Origin: Acidobacteriota bacterium
GTDB taxonomy: Bacteria; Acidobacteriota; Blastocatellia; Pyrinomonadales; Pyrinomonadaceae
Assembly (NCBI GenBank): GCA_029781855.1
Contig: JAKOVX010000059.1
Location: 51,449-115,448 of the forward strand
Direction of reading: 5' to 3'
DNA length: 64,000 nucleotides
Below, in pieces: positions 53,609 to 63,698 of the stretch. The notes under the pieces are model-generated. The model did not search any database. It had not been told where the DNA came from and was given only the letters and a program-made list of their open reading frames with translations. Position 1 is the stretch's first letter; the number at the start of each line of letters is the position of its first letter. Made by a program: the position numbers and the translations under genes.

Positions 53609-55867
53609 TCATTCTGCCGTTTCCGTCGATAATTGGCCCGCGGTAAGAGGACCCGCTGCAACTCGATACCCGTCTCCCGTTACAGATGGCCCGTCGACCA
53701 CCCAGATCTTGCGGTCCCGGTAAGCCTGAAGCAGCCTTGAACGCACCGACGGGTCCCGGTCGAATGCATAAATCGGCACGTCGCCTTCGAAGTTCACCGG
53801 ATTAAAAGTCCAGGCGGACTGATAATCCGGATGCTCGCTACCCCTTACAAGAACCAAACTCCGCCCAAAATGGTATTCATCCGAAAGGCGCCGGATTCCA
53901 GGCTCCATCCCGAGGTAGTGATAATATTTGTCCGAAGCCCGCCACGGAATGTAGCAAATAAGTGTTATGAGACATAAACTTAGCACCGCAAGCATCAAGC
54001 GTGTGTCAACGAGCCTCATCTTCAAGTTCGTGTGAGAATCACTGTCACCAAGCCACTCGATGCCCCGAACGGTCAGCGCGATCAATGGAATTATCGTTAG
54101 GAACCAGTAGCGGGCCCCGAAATCCGGTCCGCCATGATACCAGAATAGCCCATAGACTCCGGCGATGGCGGCGATCGAACAACACGCCCAGGCGTCGCGT
54201 TTTCGAATTGAACCGGACACAAGGAAGATAGTTGCGATCAACAATGATCCGAGCCCCCAGCCAAACAGGTCGGTTTGGAGCAAACTTGTATTCAGTGCCG
54301 TGTTGATGACGGCCTCCACGGGAGAATGCCCCGGGTAGGCATCGAGTCCCCAGCCCATTCCTCGTTCTGGTCCAAAACCCAGGGCCATTACTTTAGGCCA
54401 GAAGTACTTAGTGTAATAGGCATCGAGCGGCATCACCAACGCATTTCCGGTTACGGCGCGGTCGTAAGGTAGCACTAACGCGGCCGTAGAGATCGTGCCA
54501 ATAACCAATGTTGCCGCCGTCAGTATTCTCTGTTTCCAGGATCTCGACCCAAACAGGACCGTTACACCGAGTAGAAACGCAACAATGGCTCCATCCAGCG
54601 GACGGACCAGACTCACTACCCCGATCAAGGCGCCTGCCACGAGGCACAGCCAGATGCTTTTTGAGGCAAGGGAACGCATGACAATAACCGCTGCCCCTAA
54701 AGCCGCCGCCAAAGTGAAAATATGTCCCATAAAGCTCATTCCCATAAAAATGAACCAAGGGGAGCAACAGAGCAAAACGATCGCGATCCTGGCCGTTCGC
54801 CGTGCGTACAACTGTTGAAAAAAAATGTAGGAAAGCAGGACACAGAGTCCTGATAATGCCGGATTTACAAGCCATTCCGCCCCAACCGATGCCCCAACCG
54901 CCAACACCGCAGGCCAGCCGGGTGAAAATATTCCGAACCAACGGCCCTCATGATACGGGACCATATACATGCTAAAGGCTTCTGGTACCGGCGGGGCCTT
55001 TACCGTGAGCTGTCCGGCCGCCATATAGCGGGCTTGAAACAAATACTGAGTCTCGTCGGGCACATGCGGATGGGCCTGATACACGAAGTAACTGAGGAAG
55101 GAGGTCAAAATCACTATCCATATCGCAGCAATAACAGCAAATCGATCGACACGGGGCCTTTTCTCGACATCGCCGATGGATTCGCCCATGACGGCGGTTA
55201 ATCTTGAACTGAACCATCCGAGGGCCGATTCCGGCACCGACCATACCATTAGTATGAGGGTTCCCAGACTCAGGATCTGGATCCATGCACCCATTGCGAG
55301 ACTGAAGATATAGATACCGGCTTCCGGCGTCACCGCTGCTCCGGCGAATATTAGGAAGGTAATTGCGACAGCAAGCTGCCATGTTTTTATTTTGGCTCGT
55401 ACCCAACTGCGGATCTCTCTCAGATGTCTACCGATACAGTAACCTACCACCAGTGTCTGAATTAGAACCAGGGCAAGTTCCAACGCGTGGAACTGTAAAA
55501 GATCGGAAAACGACCGGTAGTGCTGGAAATGTATCAACCTCCCGGCATCGATCATCTGCAATGCTACGGATTCTTCAATGAGAGTTACGCTAAACCATGC
55601 GGCGAAAGAGCGCCAACTGGTTCCGGCCAGACAGCCAAGAAAAATGAGTCCGATCCCGCCCGAGAGAGCCAAGACGAATCTGCCATTCAGAGCACCCTCA
55701 CCGTCCCGGAATTCGCCCGAGATGAGACTGCTCGCAAGCAAAAGCGCCCCTGCCAAAATAAGGGCGGCCGACATAAAACGCATCAACTTCCGATCGACCC
55801 GGACCGATCCGGATCCGGTAACCGGTCCGGGGTCCATCGAACTAAGGTCTAGCTTTTCGGCGTTCAT
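53609..55867 (-). CDS. Large GT-C family membrane glycosyltransferase-like protein
   Basis: About 752 residues with about fifteen hydrophobic helices. After an N-terminal membrane block, a GT-C-like half starts near residue 245, with 'HPHVPDETQYLFQARYMAAG' (acidic DE pair in the first extracytoplasmic loop), 'VVSLVRPLDGAI' and 'WYHGGPDFGARYWF'. A soluble C-terminal domain ends the protein. It probably transfers a sugar from a polyprenyl-phosphate donor. The ATG at 55867 is preferred to a TTG at 55873. It lies 60 bases after the flavoprotein gene. Confidence 0.72.
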   Translation of the reverse strand: MNAEKLDLSSMDPGPVTGSGSVRVDRKLMRFMSAALILAGALLLASSLISGEFRDGEGALNGRFVLALSGGIGLIFLGCLAGTSWRSFAAWFSVTLIEESVALQMIDAGRLIHFQHYRSFSDLLQFHALELALVLIQTLVVGYCIGRHLREIRSWVRAKIKTWQLAVAITFLIFAGAAVTPEAGIYIFSLAMGAWIQILSLGTLILMVWSVPESALGWFSSRLTAVMGESIGDVEKRPRVDRFAVIAAIWIVILTSFLSYFVYQAHPHVPDETQYLFQARYMAAGQLTVKAPPVPEAFSMYMVPYHEGRWFGIFSPGWPAVLAVGASVGAEWLVNPALSGLCVLLSYIFFQQLYARRTARIAIVLLCCSPWFIFMGMSFMGHIFTLAAALGAAVIVMRSLASKSIWLCLVAGALIGVVSLVRPLDGAIVAFLLGVTVLFGSRSWKQRILTAATLVIGTISTAALVLPYDRAVTGNALVMPLDAYYTKYFWPKVMALGFGPERGMGWGLDAYPGHSPVEAVINTALNTSLLQTDLFGWGLGSLLIATIFLVSGSIRKRDAWACCSIAAIAGVYGLFWYHGGPDFGARYWFLTIIPLIALTVRGIEWLGDSDSHTNLKMRLVDTRLMLAVLSLCLITLICYIPWRASDKYYHYLGMEPGIRRLSDEYHFGRSLVLVRGSEHPDYQSAWTFNPVNFEGDVPIYAFDRDPSVRSRLLQAYRDRKIWVVDGPSVTGDGYRVAAGPLTAGQLSTETAE

Positions 55868-55927
55868 TATCAAAAATCTGTCTCGTCGAGCAAAACTGCC
55901 ATCGAAAAAAGTACCGCTTCGAACTGT

Positions 55928-57349
55928 TTAATCCTCTACGACATGTTTTGCGAACTCGGATCGATACTCCGTCCATTTGTCCATCGAAAAATTACCGGCA
56001 TCATCGAGGCAATCGACTGCTCCGTAGGCCATTGCCAGAGCATGATGAGTATTGTCATGGGCAAATAGTCCCTGCCGCCCAAATGTGAGTACACGATCAA
56101 GGCCGCTTGCCCACTCATCCTGAATGTTGAAGAATTCCTCATAGCCCTCCTTATAGATCGGGTACGCGAAGGCCAGGCGTTTTGTGACAACTTTGGATAT
56201 CGGCGCGGTGACCGGTATCCCGCACCTTTCTAATGATTCGCGGCAGAGTTCTCCAAGGTCCTCATCAGTGGCATTCCATATTTCATCGCTGACCATACAA
56301 GGCAACTCGCCACATAGGATCGTTTTTTCGTCCGGTCCATTGCCGCTGCTATAATTCTTCGGTTCCGAGAGGCGGGTGAGTTTAATATCGGCTTCCGGAA
56401 AATAGTGGGCGTCGAATTCGGTCCACTGCGGTTGTTCGACCACCAGATATATCAACACCATCGCCCGATACGAAATTTGACTTCCGGCATCAACGACCGA
56501 TCGGGGAACATCGGGACTAGTGATCCTCGCGAGAACGGTTATCGGTAGGGTCGACCAAACATGATCAGCTTCGACGGTGTATGTCTGGCCCCCGTTTTCA
56601 TAGGTGACGCGACACACATTTCCGAGTTCAAGCTTTTTCACGGTCGATCCTGTCCGGATGTCCGCTCCGAGTTCTCTTGCCTCGTTCGCGATCGCCCTGG
56701 ATATCTGTCCGAAACCCTCCCTGGGGTAGTAGAATCGTCCCGACCCGGGTGTCTTAAAACCGGGCACGATAGAGAGTATCTTCCGGACCATTTTCCCAAG
56801 TGAGCCGGCCGACACCCGGCGGTGAGCCTGCGTTGCGGACAATTGCTCAGGAGGCAGGCCCCAGATCTTCACGGCATATGGAAAGTAAAAATCCCGGCAA
56901 ATTGTGGGTCCAAGTCCATTTTCAAGCACGCTTGTGAAAGTCTCGTGCCCGTTTTTGTCGACCTTACCCCGAACAAATTTTGATAATGCATCGATAGCAA
57001 CTCCGGTGCTAAATGAAAGGGGTAGTCGAAGAGCAAGATCCTGAGGTTTGAGCGGGAAATGGATCCAACGTCCTTGAAGCCGGATGCGTCCGTGGCGCGG
57101 CTGACTCAGCAAGTCGTCGCCCATAAGGTCACGGAGATCTTCGAGTATCCTTGGTTCGCACGCCGGATGAAGCCGGTGGCTTCCGTAATCGACCTGCATG
57201 CCGGAAAGTTCGAAACTGCCGGCATTCCCTCCGACGTCATCGCGTTGCTCGAGAACCGTCACTTCGGCTTTCCCGCGCTTTACCAGCTGCCATGCAGCAC
57301 CGACTCCGGCAGGACCGGCTCCGAGTATTACTATTCTGGTCTTCGACAT
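55928..57349 (-). CDS. UGM-like FAD oxidoreductase (second copy)
   Basis: About 473 residues: GAGPAG at 10-15, '[18 protein letters not shown]', '[14 protein letters not shown]' and '[26 protein letters not shown]', which parallels the 'EKVWGIPCDQISADWAAQRI' segment of the flavoprotein at 42.2-43.7 kb. The two are therefore related. Family members bind FAD and act on sugars or polyprenols in glycan loci. The start is set at 57349 because the upstream gene's TAA lies one base ahead (TAA-C-ATG); longer frames would have a low-complexity N terminus. It pairs with the isoprenylcysteine-methyltransferase-like gene. Confidence 0.78.
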   Translation of the reverse strand: MSKTRIVILGAGPAGVGAAWQLVKRGKAEVTVLEQRDDVGGNAGSFELSGMQVDYGSHRLHPACEPRILEDLRDLMGDDLLSQPRHGRIRLQGRWIHFPLKPQDLALRLPLSFSTGVAIDALSKFVRGKVDKNGHETFTSVLENGLGPTICRDFYFPYAVKIWGLPPEQLSATQAHRRVSAGSLGKMVRKILSIVPGFKTPGSGRFYYPREGFGQISRAIANEARELGADIRTGSTVKKLELGNVCRVTYENGGQTYTVEADHVWSTLPITVLARITSPDVPRSVVDAGSQISYRAMVLIYLVVEQPQWTEFDAHYFPEADIKLTRLSEPKNYSSGNGPDEKTILCGELPCMVSDEIWNATDEDLGELCRESLERCGIPVTAPISKVVTKRLAFAYPIYKEGYEEFFNIQDEWASGLDRVLTFGRQGLFAHDNTHHALAMAYGAVDCLDDAGNFSMDKWTEYRSEFAKHVVED

Positions 57350-57350
57350 G

Positions 57351-57914
57351 TTAAAAAATGAATGGGATGAACCGTTTTGAACGCCTACAATATTGCTCAT
57401 AACCTGGCAGCGCCTCGACAAGCATTTGTTCCTCTTTCATCGCCTTAAGTGTTACGACAGGGGTCAGCAGCAAAATGCCGCACACAAGCCACGAATTTAG
57501 TGCGAGTTCAAGACCTAACAGGAGAAGAAGATCTCCCGTGTAGATCGGATGGCGGACGTAGCCGTATATACCGGATTCGACCACGTTTTGACGCCGGAGC
57601 ACCTGACCGGTTTCGATGTTTGCCCAGTTGTCACCGAGTTGGAACCGGGCCGTGACGGCGGTTGCCAAGCCAAGGGTGAACAAAATTACACCCGCCAACC
57701 TGAGCCAGAAAGGATCCGACATAATCGGCGGCAGATCCGGGAACCAGATCTGGACGATAATGCCAAGCAGTATGGCGACTTTGACCGACTTAATAATCTT
57801 AAGTTTCGCCGAAGCAGACTCAACCGGTTTTTCGGCCGACCTAAGCTTCAGCACTTCCCAAATGACCTTATGAAATATTAGGCCAAAAAAAAGATATAGC
57901 TGCAGGATCAACAT
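57351..57914 (-). CDS. Isoprenylcysteine carboxyl methyltransferase (ICMT)-like membrane protein
   Basis: A 187-residue protein with about four to five helices and the conserved C-terminal block '[21 protein letters not shown]' followed by '[25 protein letters not shown]'. This matches the SAM-binding region of ICMT/PEMT-like membrane methyltransferases. In bacteria these are often of unknown substrate; here a polyprenyl- or lipid-linked sugar is possible. It lies 27 bases after the DPM-like GT2 gene and its stop is one base before the next ATG. Confidence 0.82.
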   Translation of the reverse strand: MLILQLYLFFGLIFHKVIWEVLKLRSAEKPVESASAKLKIIKSVKVAILLGIIVQIWFPDLPPIMSDPFWLRLAGVILFTLGLATAVTARFQLGDNWANIETGQVLRRQNVVESGIYGYVRHPIYTGDLLLLLGLELALNSWLVCGILLLTPVVTLKAMKEEQMLVEALPGYEQYCRRSKRFIPFIF

Positions 57915-57941
57915 TTTGGTTCTTTTACAACTCTTCGGTTT

Positions 57942-59018
57942 CTACAACTTAGATTTTGCCGATAAGGGGGATTCGACTGACTCGGGAACATCTGTGATCT
58001 CAAGGTATTCCTTGGGCCTAACTCCCAGGGCGGCGTACTGATTGAACCGTCCCAGCCTCGTGGCGACTGCGTCACCAAGCATGCCGGTGAATACCATGAT
58101 CAACGCGCTTACGAAAGCCAGTATGGCCGATGCGGAAATGTTCGGGTCATGCGTCAGATCGATCGAAGTTTTTACCACACCGTAAATGACGCACATGATC
58201 GCGATCGGAATGAATACCCGCAGCGGACGAAAAAGCATCGCTACCCTAAGGATCAGAATTGCGAAACTCCCGGCATCCCAAGGCACTATTTTCGACTTCC
58301 CTTGCCTCTTACGATAATCGATCGGGATATATGCGACCGCATATTTGTCGCAAAGTAGCGCCAGTGTGATCGTAGTCGTAAAACTGAACTGGTCCGAAAG
58401 GATAGCAAAATACTGCACCGCAACCTCGCGTCGGAATATCCTGAGGCCGCTGTTCAGATCAGGGATCTTCGTGTTGGCGACATAATTGGCCATTACTCTT
58501 AGGAACCACTTTGCCGGGCGCCTTGATAGCGGAATGTGAACGTCGGAGCCAGTTCGCGACCCAACGATCATGTCAGCGTGCTCTAGTTCGTCTAACATTC
58601 CCGGAAGATACTCGGCAGGATATGTTCCATCCGCGTCCGTAATTGCGATAATGTCATTCGTGGCTGCAAGAATACCTGTCTTCAATGATGCGCCGTAACC
58701 TCTATTGTTTTTGTGCTGGATCACCCGCGCACCCGCGGCTTTTGCTTCTCTTGCAGTTGCATCCGTCGAACCATCATCGACCACAATGATCTCCGCCTTG
58801 ATATCGGTTCCCTTGAACAAATTCCGGAGTTCAGTCACAGATTCCGCCACCGCTAACTCCTCGTTGAATGCCGGTATGATCACACTTAGCCGCCTGTCCG
58901 AGCGCGGGTGGCCCGGGGCCTGCGAATCGAAATCTTTCACCGTTTCGCGCGTTCCGTTTACCTCGGCGATCGCCTTCGGCTGGATCTTAGTTTCGTTATC
59001 TCTCATATTCATTTTCAT
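57942..59018 (-). CDS. Dolichol-phosphate-mannose-synthase-like GT2 with C-terminal membrane helices
   Basis: The 358-residue protein has an N-terminal polar stretch (1-40), then 'RLSVIIPAFNEELAV', 'IIVVDDGSTDAT', 'NNRGYGASLKTGI' and 'IAITDADGTYPAEYL' (DAD), as in DPM1/GtrB-type enzymes, and two to three C-terminal helices (about 270-325). It probably makes a polyprenyl-phosphate sugar, the donor for the GT-C enzymes in the window. Its ATG is three bases after the upstream gene's stop, so it is coupled to the GT-C gene. Confidence 0.87.
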   Translation of the reverse strand: MKMNMRDNETKIQPKAIAEVNGTRETVKDFDSQAPGHPRSDRRLSVIIPAFNEELAVAESVTELRNLFKGTDIKAEIIVVDDGSTDATAREAKAAGARVIQHKNNRGYGASLKTGILAATNDIIAITDADGTYPAEYLPGMLDELEHADMIVGSRTGSDVHIPLSRRPAKWFLRVMANYVANTKIPDLNSGLRIFRREVAVQYFAILSDQFSFTTTITLALLCDKYAVAYIPIDYRKRQGKSKIVPWDAGSFAILILRVAMLFRPLRVFIPIAIMCVIYGVVKTSIDLTHDPNISASAILAFVSALIMVFTGMLGDAVATRLGRFNQYAALGVRPKEYLEITDVPESVESPLSAKSKL

Positions 59019-59021
59019 TTT

Positions 59022-60767
59022 CTACGGACCTTTTCTGCGGCAGACAAATACTTCGCCGCCATTGAGCGTACCCGGAAAGACCTTGACGACACTGTAATTG
59101 CGTTCAATCACTTCCCATAGTTCAGGTTTGAATGCTTTGATCTCGATCGGAAGAGTATAAACGAGCCATTCGGTGTGAGACTTGTCTTGGACACTCTCCA
59201 ATTCCGGTGCTGTCGAAGCGACCGGCCACGTTGGTGTCAAATACCTCCCGTAGACAACCCCGGCAAGGCTTACAGCTACGATCCCGTCGCCCGGAGATTT
59301 CTCGTGTTCAACATATTGACGAGCCCCGGAAAAATCCTGTTTTGGCAGTGCATAGTTCTTGGGGACCGTGACCATTGAGGCGGCGATTATGAATAATGCG
59401 AGGCCCGTTCCGGACAGCGAAAAGAACGACTGATTTGCACCAAGCGGGCGAATGAATCCAGCCAAAGCTGCCGGCAGCTGTGTTGCTCCGTGGATCACTA
59501 TTAGTAGACCGAAGCCCATTGAAAAAAAGAAGAAGCGTGGCCAAATATTGTGACCAAGCAATAGCATTGAGCCGCCCGCGACGAGGGCTGGAAGCGTCAT
59601 TGCTGCTGCTGCCCGACGATTCTCACGGAATAACATCAGCCAGCCGAAGCCGACGAACGCGGCCGCAAGTACAACCACCAAAATACCTCCGAATCCGATC
59701 TTAAGAGCCAGAATGCTTTCGGTAATGACCCACAAGGGGTTTGTCCATTCAGACGGCTTCGATTCTTCATGGAGACCTATCGACAGAAATTCAGGCAATG
59801 CAAGGGCATACAATTGTAGAGTAACCGTTACACTTAAGATCCAGGCAAAGAACGGTCGCAGGCCGACGCTCCTTTCCGGCGACTGGCGACCACTTTCATC
59901 GCCAGCCAATTTCGGAAAGGCAAGCAGAACAAGATGAACAAGCCCGTGAGCCGCGACCACGAAGGCCATCGTCGGGTGGATCCACATTCCCATAACAACG
60001 GAGATCGTATAACCGGTCCACCAGGCAAAGGTGTTATTTTCGAGAGCCTCGAGCCAACACCACGTTGCAAGCAGCGTAAAAAGCAGGAGCCCCATGTACC
60101 CGCGGGCATTTTGCGAAAACCAGATATGGTGATACGAGACGGTCATTAACGCGCATCCTAAAAGGGCCTCGCGATTGCCGAATAGGTGGCGGGCCAGGTA
60201 GAAAAACGCCCAAATGCTGCCGATCCCAAAGATCACCGACGGCAGCCTGATCGCCCACGCGCTTTCGCCAAAGAAAATGGTTGACATATGTGCCAGCAAC
60301 GAGAAGAGCATATGTTGGTTCTGGCTCGGAAAACTTGTCAAGATCGTTCCTAAGGGCTGACGGACAAAATCTAGCAGCGTAAAGACCTCGTCGATCCAGA
60401 GATCTGAATTGAGATTCCACACCCTAAGGATGAATGCGACTATACTGAACGCAGCCAAAATCAAATATATTCTGGGTGTTATCGCCCGCGCATCCGTCTG
60501 TCGGTTGGCCTCGTCAAGCGGGCGAGCAGCCGAAACGGTATTGCGGCGGCGAAGTGCGTATGTCGAAATAAGGACTCCGTGCAACGCCATCAGGCAACGA
60601 AAAAGTGTGGGACCCCATAAGAGATCCTTCGTGTCAGACACCAATATCCGGCCGTACGTGGCGTTTGGAACGGCAATCGAAAGTACAACAAGGACCGCCC
60701 CGAGAGCGAGCATAGCTCCGCCGACAATGCCTATGCCGGAAATGTGCGTTTCAGCTGAATTCGACAT
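59022..60767 (-). CDS. GT39/PMT_2-like membrane glycosyltransferase (GT-C)
   Basis: The 581-residue protein has about eleven to twelve helices. The key loop is 'LNSDLWIDEVFTLLDFVRQP' (acidic DE pair) and then 'WFSQNARGYMGLLLF' and 'GMWIHPTMAF', typical of PMT_2/ArnT-like enzymes. A C-terminal periplasmic tail includes 'DFSGARQYVEHEKSPGDGIVAV'. It would take a polyprenyl-phosphate sugar made by the GT2 encoded immediately downstream. It overlaps the upstream GT-C gene by 17 bases. Confidence 0.8.
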   Translation of the reverse strand: MSNSAETHISGIGIVGGAMLALGAVLVVLSIAVPNATYGRILVSDTKDLLWGPTLFRCLMALHGVLISTYALRRRNTVSAARPLDEANRQTDARAITPRIYLILAAFSIVAFILRVWNLNSDLWIDEVFTLLDFVRQPLGTILTSFPSQNQHMLFSLLAHMSTIFFGESAWAIRLPSVIFGIGSIWAFFYLARHLFGNREALLGCALMTVSYHHIWFSQNARGYMGLLLFTLLATWCWLEALENNTFAWWTGYTISVVMGMWIHPTMAFVVAAHGLVHLVLLAFPKLAGDESGRQSPERSVGLRPFFAWILSVTVTLQLYALALPEFLSIGLHEESKPSEWTNPLWVITESILALKIGFGGILVVVLAAAFVGFGWLMLFRENRRAAAAMTLPALVAGGSMLLLGHNIWPRFFFFSMGFGLLIVIHGATQLPAALAGFIRPLGANQSFFSLSGTGLALFIIAASMVTVPKNYALPKQDFSGARQYVEHEKSPGDGIVAVSLAGVVYGRYLTPTWPVASTAPELESVQDKSHTEWLVYTLPIEIKAFKPELWEVIERNYSVVKVFPGTLNGGEVFVCRRKGP

Positions 60768-62412
60768 TCTCTACATTACCTCCGATGTTCCAGATCAACC
60801 ATATGATCGCGCCGGAGAGTACTAGAAGGGGGATCGCTGATGAAGCATTGATAAAACCCATTCGTTCGAGGGTTGTCAGCCACGGCAGCCGAAAGCCTTC
60901 GAGTGTAATGTGTTTGACCGATTCAAACACGCCGAAACCCTGTTCGACGTCGCGGTACATAACCAGACACCAACTCCAGTATGTTCCAAGCACGCCGATC
61001 AACGCGGCGAGTATCACCGGGAGCCTCAACAGGACATTCGCGACCAGAAGGAAAACAAACGGGACCACCGGAACAATATGCCGGACGCCGGAATTGAACT
61101 GCATTCGCCCGTATTGGTTAGCCGCACAAAATGCAAAGAACAGCGCGGTGAAGGAAAGGATGAAGACCATTTCCCGGTTTTCCAAGATACGATTCGATCG
61201 CGTAAGCCAGAGCGGCACAAAAAATACAGTCAAAAGGATTGGTGCCGACGTGAACAACCCGTAACGAATTCCGAATGCAGTCTGGAACAATAGATCAAAT
61301 TGCGGCAATGAAAATCCACGGTAACCAAGGTCCGTGTAATGAGCCGCGGGCATGTAACTCTGGGGCGGAAGTATCGGGTTACCAAAGCTCGTCCATTGAT
61401 ATGCCATTAGCACGGCTGCGCACAGTGCAATTCCAAAAGCGAATTTGCCGAGATCGTAAAGCTTCCTGCTGTTCGACGGTTCCGAAGTCCAGCGAGCCAG
61501 CGCGTAGCCTCCAAGAGCAGCAACGGCTACCAATCCGCTGTAATCGAGGACGACTGTCCAGCCAGTGCAAAGTCCCGCCAGAAAATAGTATGGCCGCTGT
61601 CGATCCCCGCCCGAATGCCTCGAAGGACGCCAAAGCAGCACGAATGCGAAGAGGGCGAAGTTGGCGAGAAGCACATTTTGATTGAGCTGGGCGGTCCGGT
61701 AGAAGATCGGCGTCGCAAACGCATAAAGCAAAGAAAGCATGATCGACATGCGCCGGCTGCCGGTCAATGTGAGTAATATCCAAAACACAGCGACAACGCC
61801 CAGAGCTGAGATGGGGGCCATCGCAAACGCCTGCATTATCCCCGCCGCAAGACCGAACTTCACGTCAACCCCACGCTCCCGGGCCTTTTGCAGGAACTCC
61901 TGGGCGAGCGGATAGATAGTGTCATAATCGGTTTTCTCCGGTCGCGGTTCGGCCGCGCGTGCGGCCTGAACCCGTTCGACGATCCGGTCGGTTGCCGGAC
62001 GGAGAACGGCGTAAGGGATCGCCCCGATGATCGATGCCCCGGGGTTGTTGTTAATAAAACTCCCCCGCCCCGGTATTTCGAAGATGTCCGGGTGAAGACC
62101 GCTGTACTCGGTCACATCGAAGCTCAAGTGGTCGCCCAGACTAAGTGCCGGATATATCTCCCTTACCGTATTGGTCGCAAAATGCAGTGTAAAGACTAGC
62201 CAACAGGTGATGAATATCCTGATACCGATGCCTCGATCGGTGAACCGCGACCAAACAGGAAGACGGTTTTCCGGAACCCGCCTGCTCTCGTCCAAGGCTG
62301 TCCCAACTGAAGAAGAGGGTGCTTTCCCGGTAACATTGGGCTCCTCGCAGGTTGCTACTGATGTGGGTATGACCTTTTCTATCTTGCCACCTCCCCGAGT
62401 TGCTCGAGGCAA
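60751..62412 (-). CDS. Membrane protein of GT-C/PMT-like architecture
   Basis: The 553-residue protein has about ten to eleven helices after a polar N terminus (about 60 residues). A periplasmic-loop segment 'SFDVTEYSGLHPDIFEIPGRGSFINNNPGAS' follows helix one. It lacks an unmistakable DE/DD pair in that loop, so glycosyltransferase activity is less certain than for its neighbour. The TTG start overlaps the flippase gene by 34 bases. A GGAGGT inside the overlap sits six bases before an ATA codon at 62380-62382, so the true start is unclear. Confidence 0.62.
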   Translation of the reverse strand: MPRATRGGGKIEKVIPTSVATCEEPNVTGKAPSSSVGTALDESRRVPENRLPVWSRFTDRGIGIRIFITCWLVFTLHFATNTVREIYPALSLGDHLSFDVTEYSGLHPDIFEIPGRGSFINNNPGASIIGAIPYAVLRPATDRIVERVQAARAAEPRPEKTDYDTIYPLAQEFLQKARERGVDVKFGLAAGIMQAFAMAPISALGVVAVFWILLTLTGSRRMSIMLSLLYAFATPIFYRTAQLNQNVLLANFALFAFVLLWRPSRHSGGDRQRPYYFLAGLCTGWTVVLDYSGLVAVAALGGYALARWTSEPSNSRKLYDLGKFAFGIALCAAVLMAYQWTSFGNPILPPQSYMPAAHYTDLGYRGFSLPQFDLLFQTAFGIRYGLFTSAPILLTVFFVPLWLTRSNRILENREMVFILSFTALFFAFCAANQYGRMQFNSGVRHIVPVVPFVFLLVANVLLRLPVILAALIGVLGTYWSWCLVMYRDVEQGFGVFESVKHITLEGFRLPWLTTLERMGFINASSAIPLLVLSGAIIWLIWNIGGNVENVEFS

Positions 62413-63698
62413 CCCTCATCGATTGCCGGTCGATACAAGGCGTTGTCGAAAAGATACCTCCGGGCAAAGATCCAGGAAGTTGCCAAAACAATGATCTCAG
62501 CGAAACCGAGAGCCGCTGCGGCGCCATTTATGCCAGACAAACCATAGCCAAATGGGATCAAGATCAATGCCACGACCGAACCGATCGCGGAGGTCACCAT
62601 TTCCCGACGCTGCTGATTGGCGGCGATCAATCCAAAGCGGTAATGCCCACTGATCGCGGCGGCTACCCAGACCACGGCAAGCCACCGGAGCGCGCCGCCG
62701 CCGCTTGAAAAGCTAGGCCCATAAGCCACACTCATTGCGAAGTGCGCGATAAATATCCAAACCACGCCAACCACGACACACGCTGAAGAGACGAGCAAGA
62801 CCGATCGGTTAACAAGCGAAGTGAATTTTCCGGGCCCTTCGGTCCAGGCTCGCGACATTGACGGCAGAAGGTTGAAAAAGTAGAGCCAGACAAAAGTATG
62901 CAGGGCGATCAAGATCCTCATCGCACCCGCAAAATACCCGGTGTCCTCCGCTGAAGCGACGAGACCCAGGATCAGGGTCGCGCCAAACATACGGATCACC
63001 CAAAACATCTGGCTCATCCCGATCGGAGCACCTTCGAAGAAAAGCCGTCGGGAAAGAACCGGCCGGAACTGGATCTTCCCCGCAAAATATTTTCGATATA
63101 TCCAAACGCTGAAGGCGGCGGCGAAAGTGACTCCGGCGACCTCCGCTAGCCCCACGAAGACAAGGTCGTCCGCTTTTCTGACCATTATGATAACTACGGC
63201 TACAAATACCGTCTGTCGAACGATCTGAGTGAAGGCAACGAACTTCATCCGGTCGTGGCCCTGAAATACCCATTGGAGCAGAAGCGGAAGCGTCCAAACA
63301 CTCAAACCGTATGCCAGTACCAGTTTCAGAACGTTTTCTTCACGAACGAACGCAAAAGCAAATGCAACAATGGCGAAAAAGCTGACACCCGCGAGGAGAA
63401 ATCTAGCGGAAACTATTTCCGCAACCAGCTGCCCGGTTTCGTCCGGGTTCTTGGCGATCTCACGTGCACCGAATGAGCTGAACCCTTGATCGACGATCAA
63501 GCTTGCACACATGAGGATCGCGGCCGACCATTCTACGTATCCAAATCCCGCCGGGCCGCAGATCCTGGCGAGGTAAGCAAACGCCGCAAACGTTATCAGC
63601 TTACTGTAAGCTTCAGCGCCCACGAGCGATAGAAAATTCTTGAATAATGATGCGGCTCCTTTCATTTTCGCGATCGGGGTCGATATTTCACCCGTCAC
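62379..63698 (-). CDS. Wzx-type flippase / polysaccharide biosynthesis protein (MATE/MOP superfamily)
   Basis: The 439-residue membrane protein has about twelve helices in the arrangement of MOP-superfamily flippases: 'LFKNFLSLVGAEAYSKLITFAAFAYLARICGPAGFGYVEW' at the start, 'VDQGFSSFGAREIAKNP' after helix two, and 'FFNLLPSMSRAW' in the middle. It moves lipid-linked glycan repeats across the inner membrane for a Wzy-type polymerase. The GTG start overlaps the preceding stop (GTGA). It is the first complete gene of the leftward run. An ATG at 63665 is the alternative. Confidence 0.86.
   Translation of the reverse strand: MTGEISTPIAKMKGAASLFKNFLSLVGAEAYSKLITFAAFAYLARICGPAGFGYVEWSAAILMCASLIVDQGFSSFGAREIAKNPDETGQLVAEIVSARFLLAGVSFFAIVAFAFAFVREENVLKLVLAYGLSVWTLPLLLQWVFQGHDRMKFVAFTQIVRQTVFVAVVIIMVRKADDLVFVGLAEVAGVTFAAAFSVWIYRKYFAGKIQFRPVLSRRLFFEGAPIGMSQMFWVIRMFGATLILGLVASAEDTGYFAGAMRILIALHTFVWLYFFNLLPSMSRAWTEGPGKFTSLVNRSVLLVSSACVVVGVVWIFIAHFAMSVAYGPSFSSGGGALRWLAVVWVAAAISGHYRFGLIAANQQRREMVTSAIGSVVALILIPFGYGLSGINGAAAALGFAEIIVLATSWIFARRYLFDNALYRPAIDEGCLEQLGEVAR

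Noticed and set aside
61275..61685. Overlapping plus-strand frames opposite the GT-C genes
   Set aside because: They are shadows of hydrophobic minus-strand genes; Arg/Ser/Cys-rich products without motifs.
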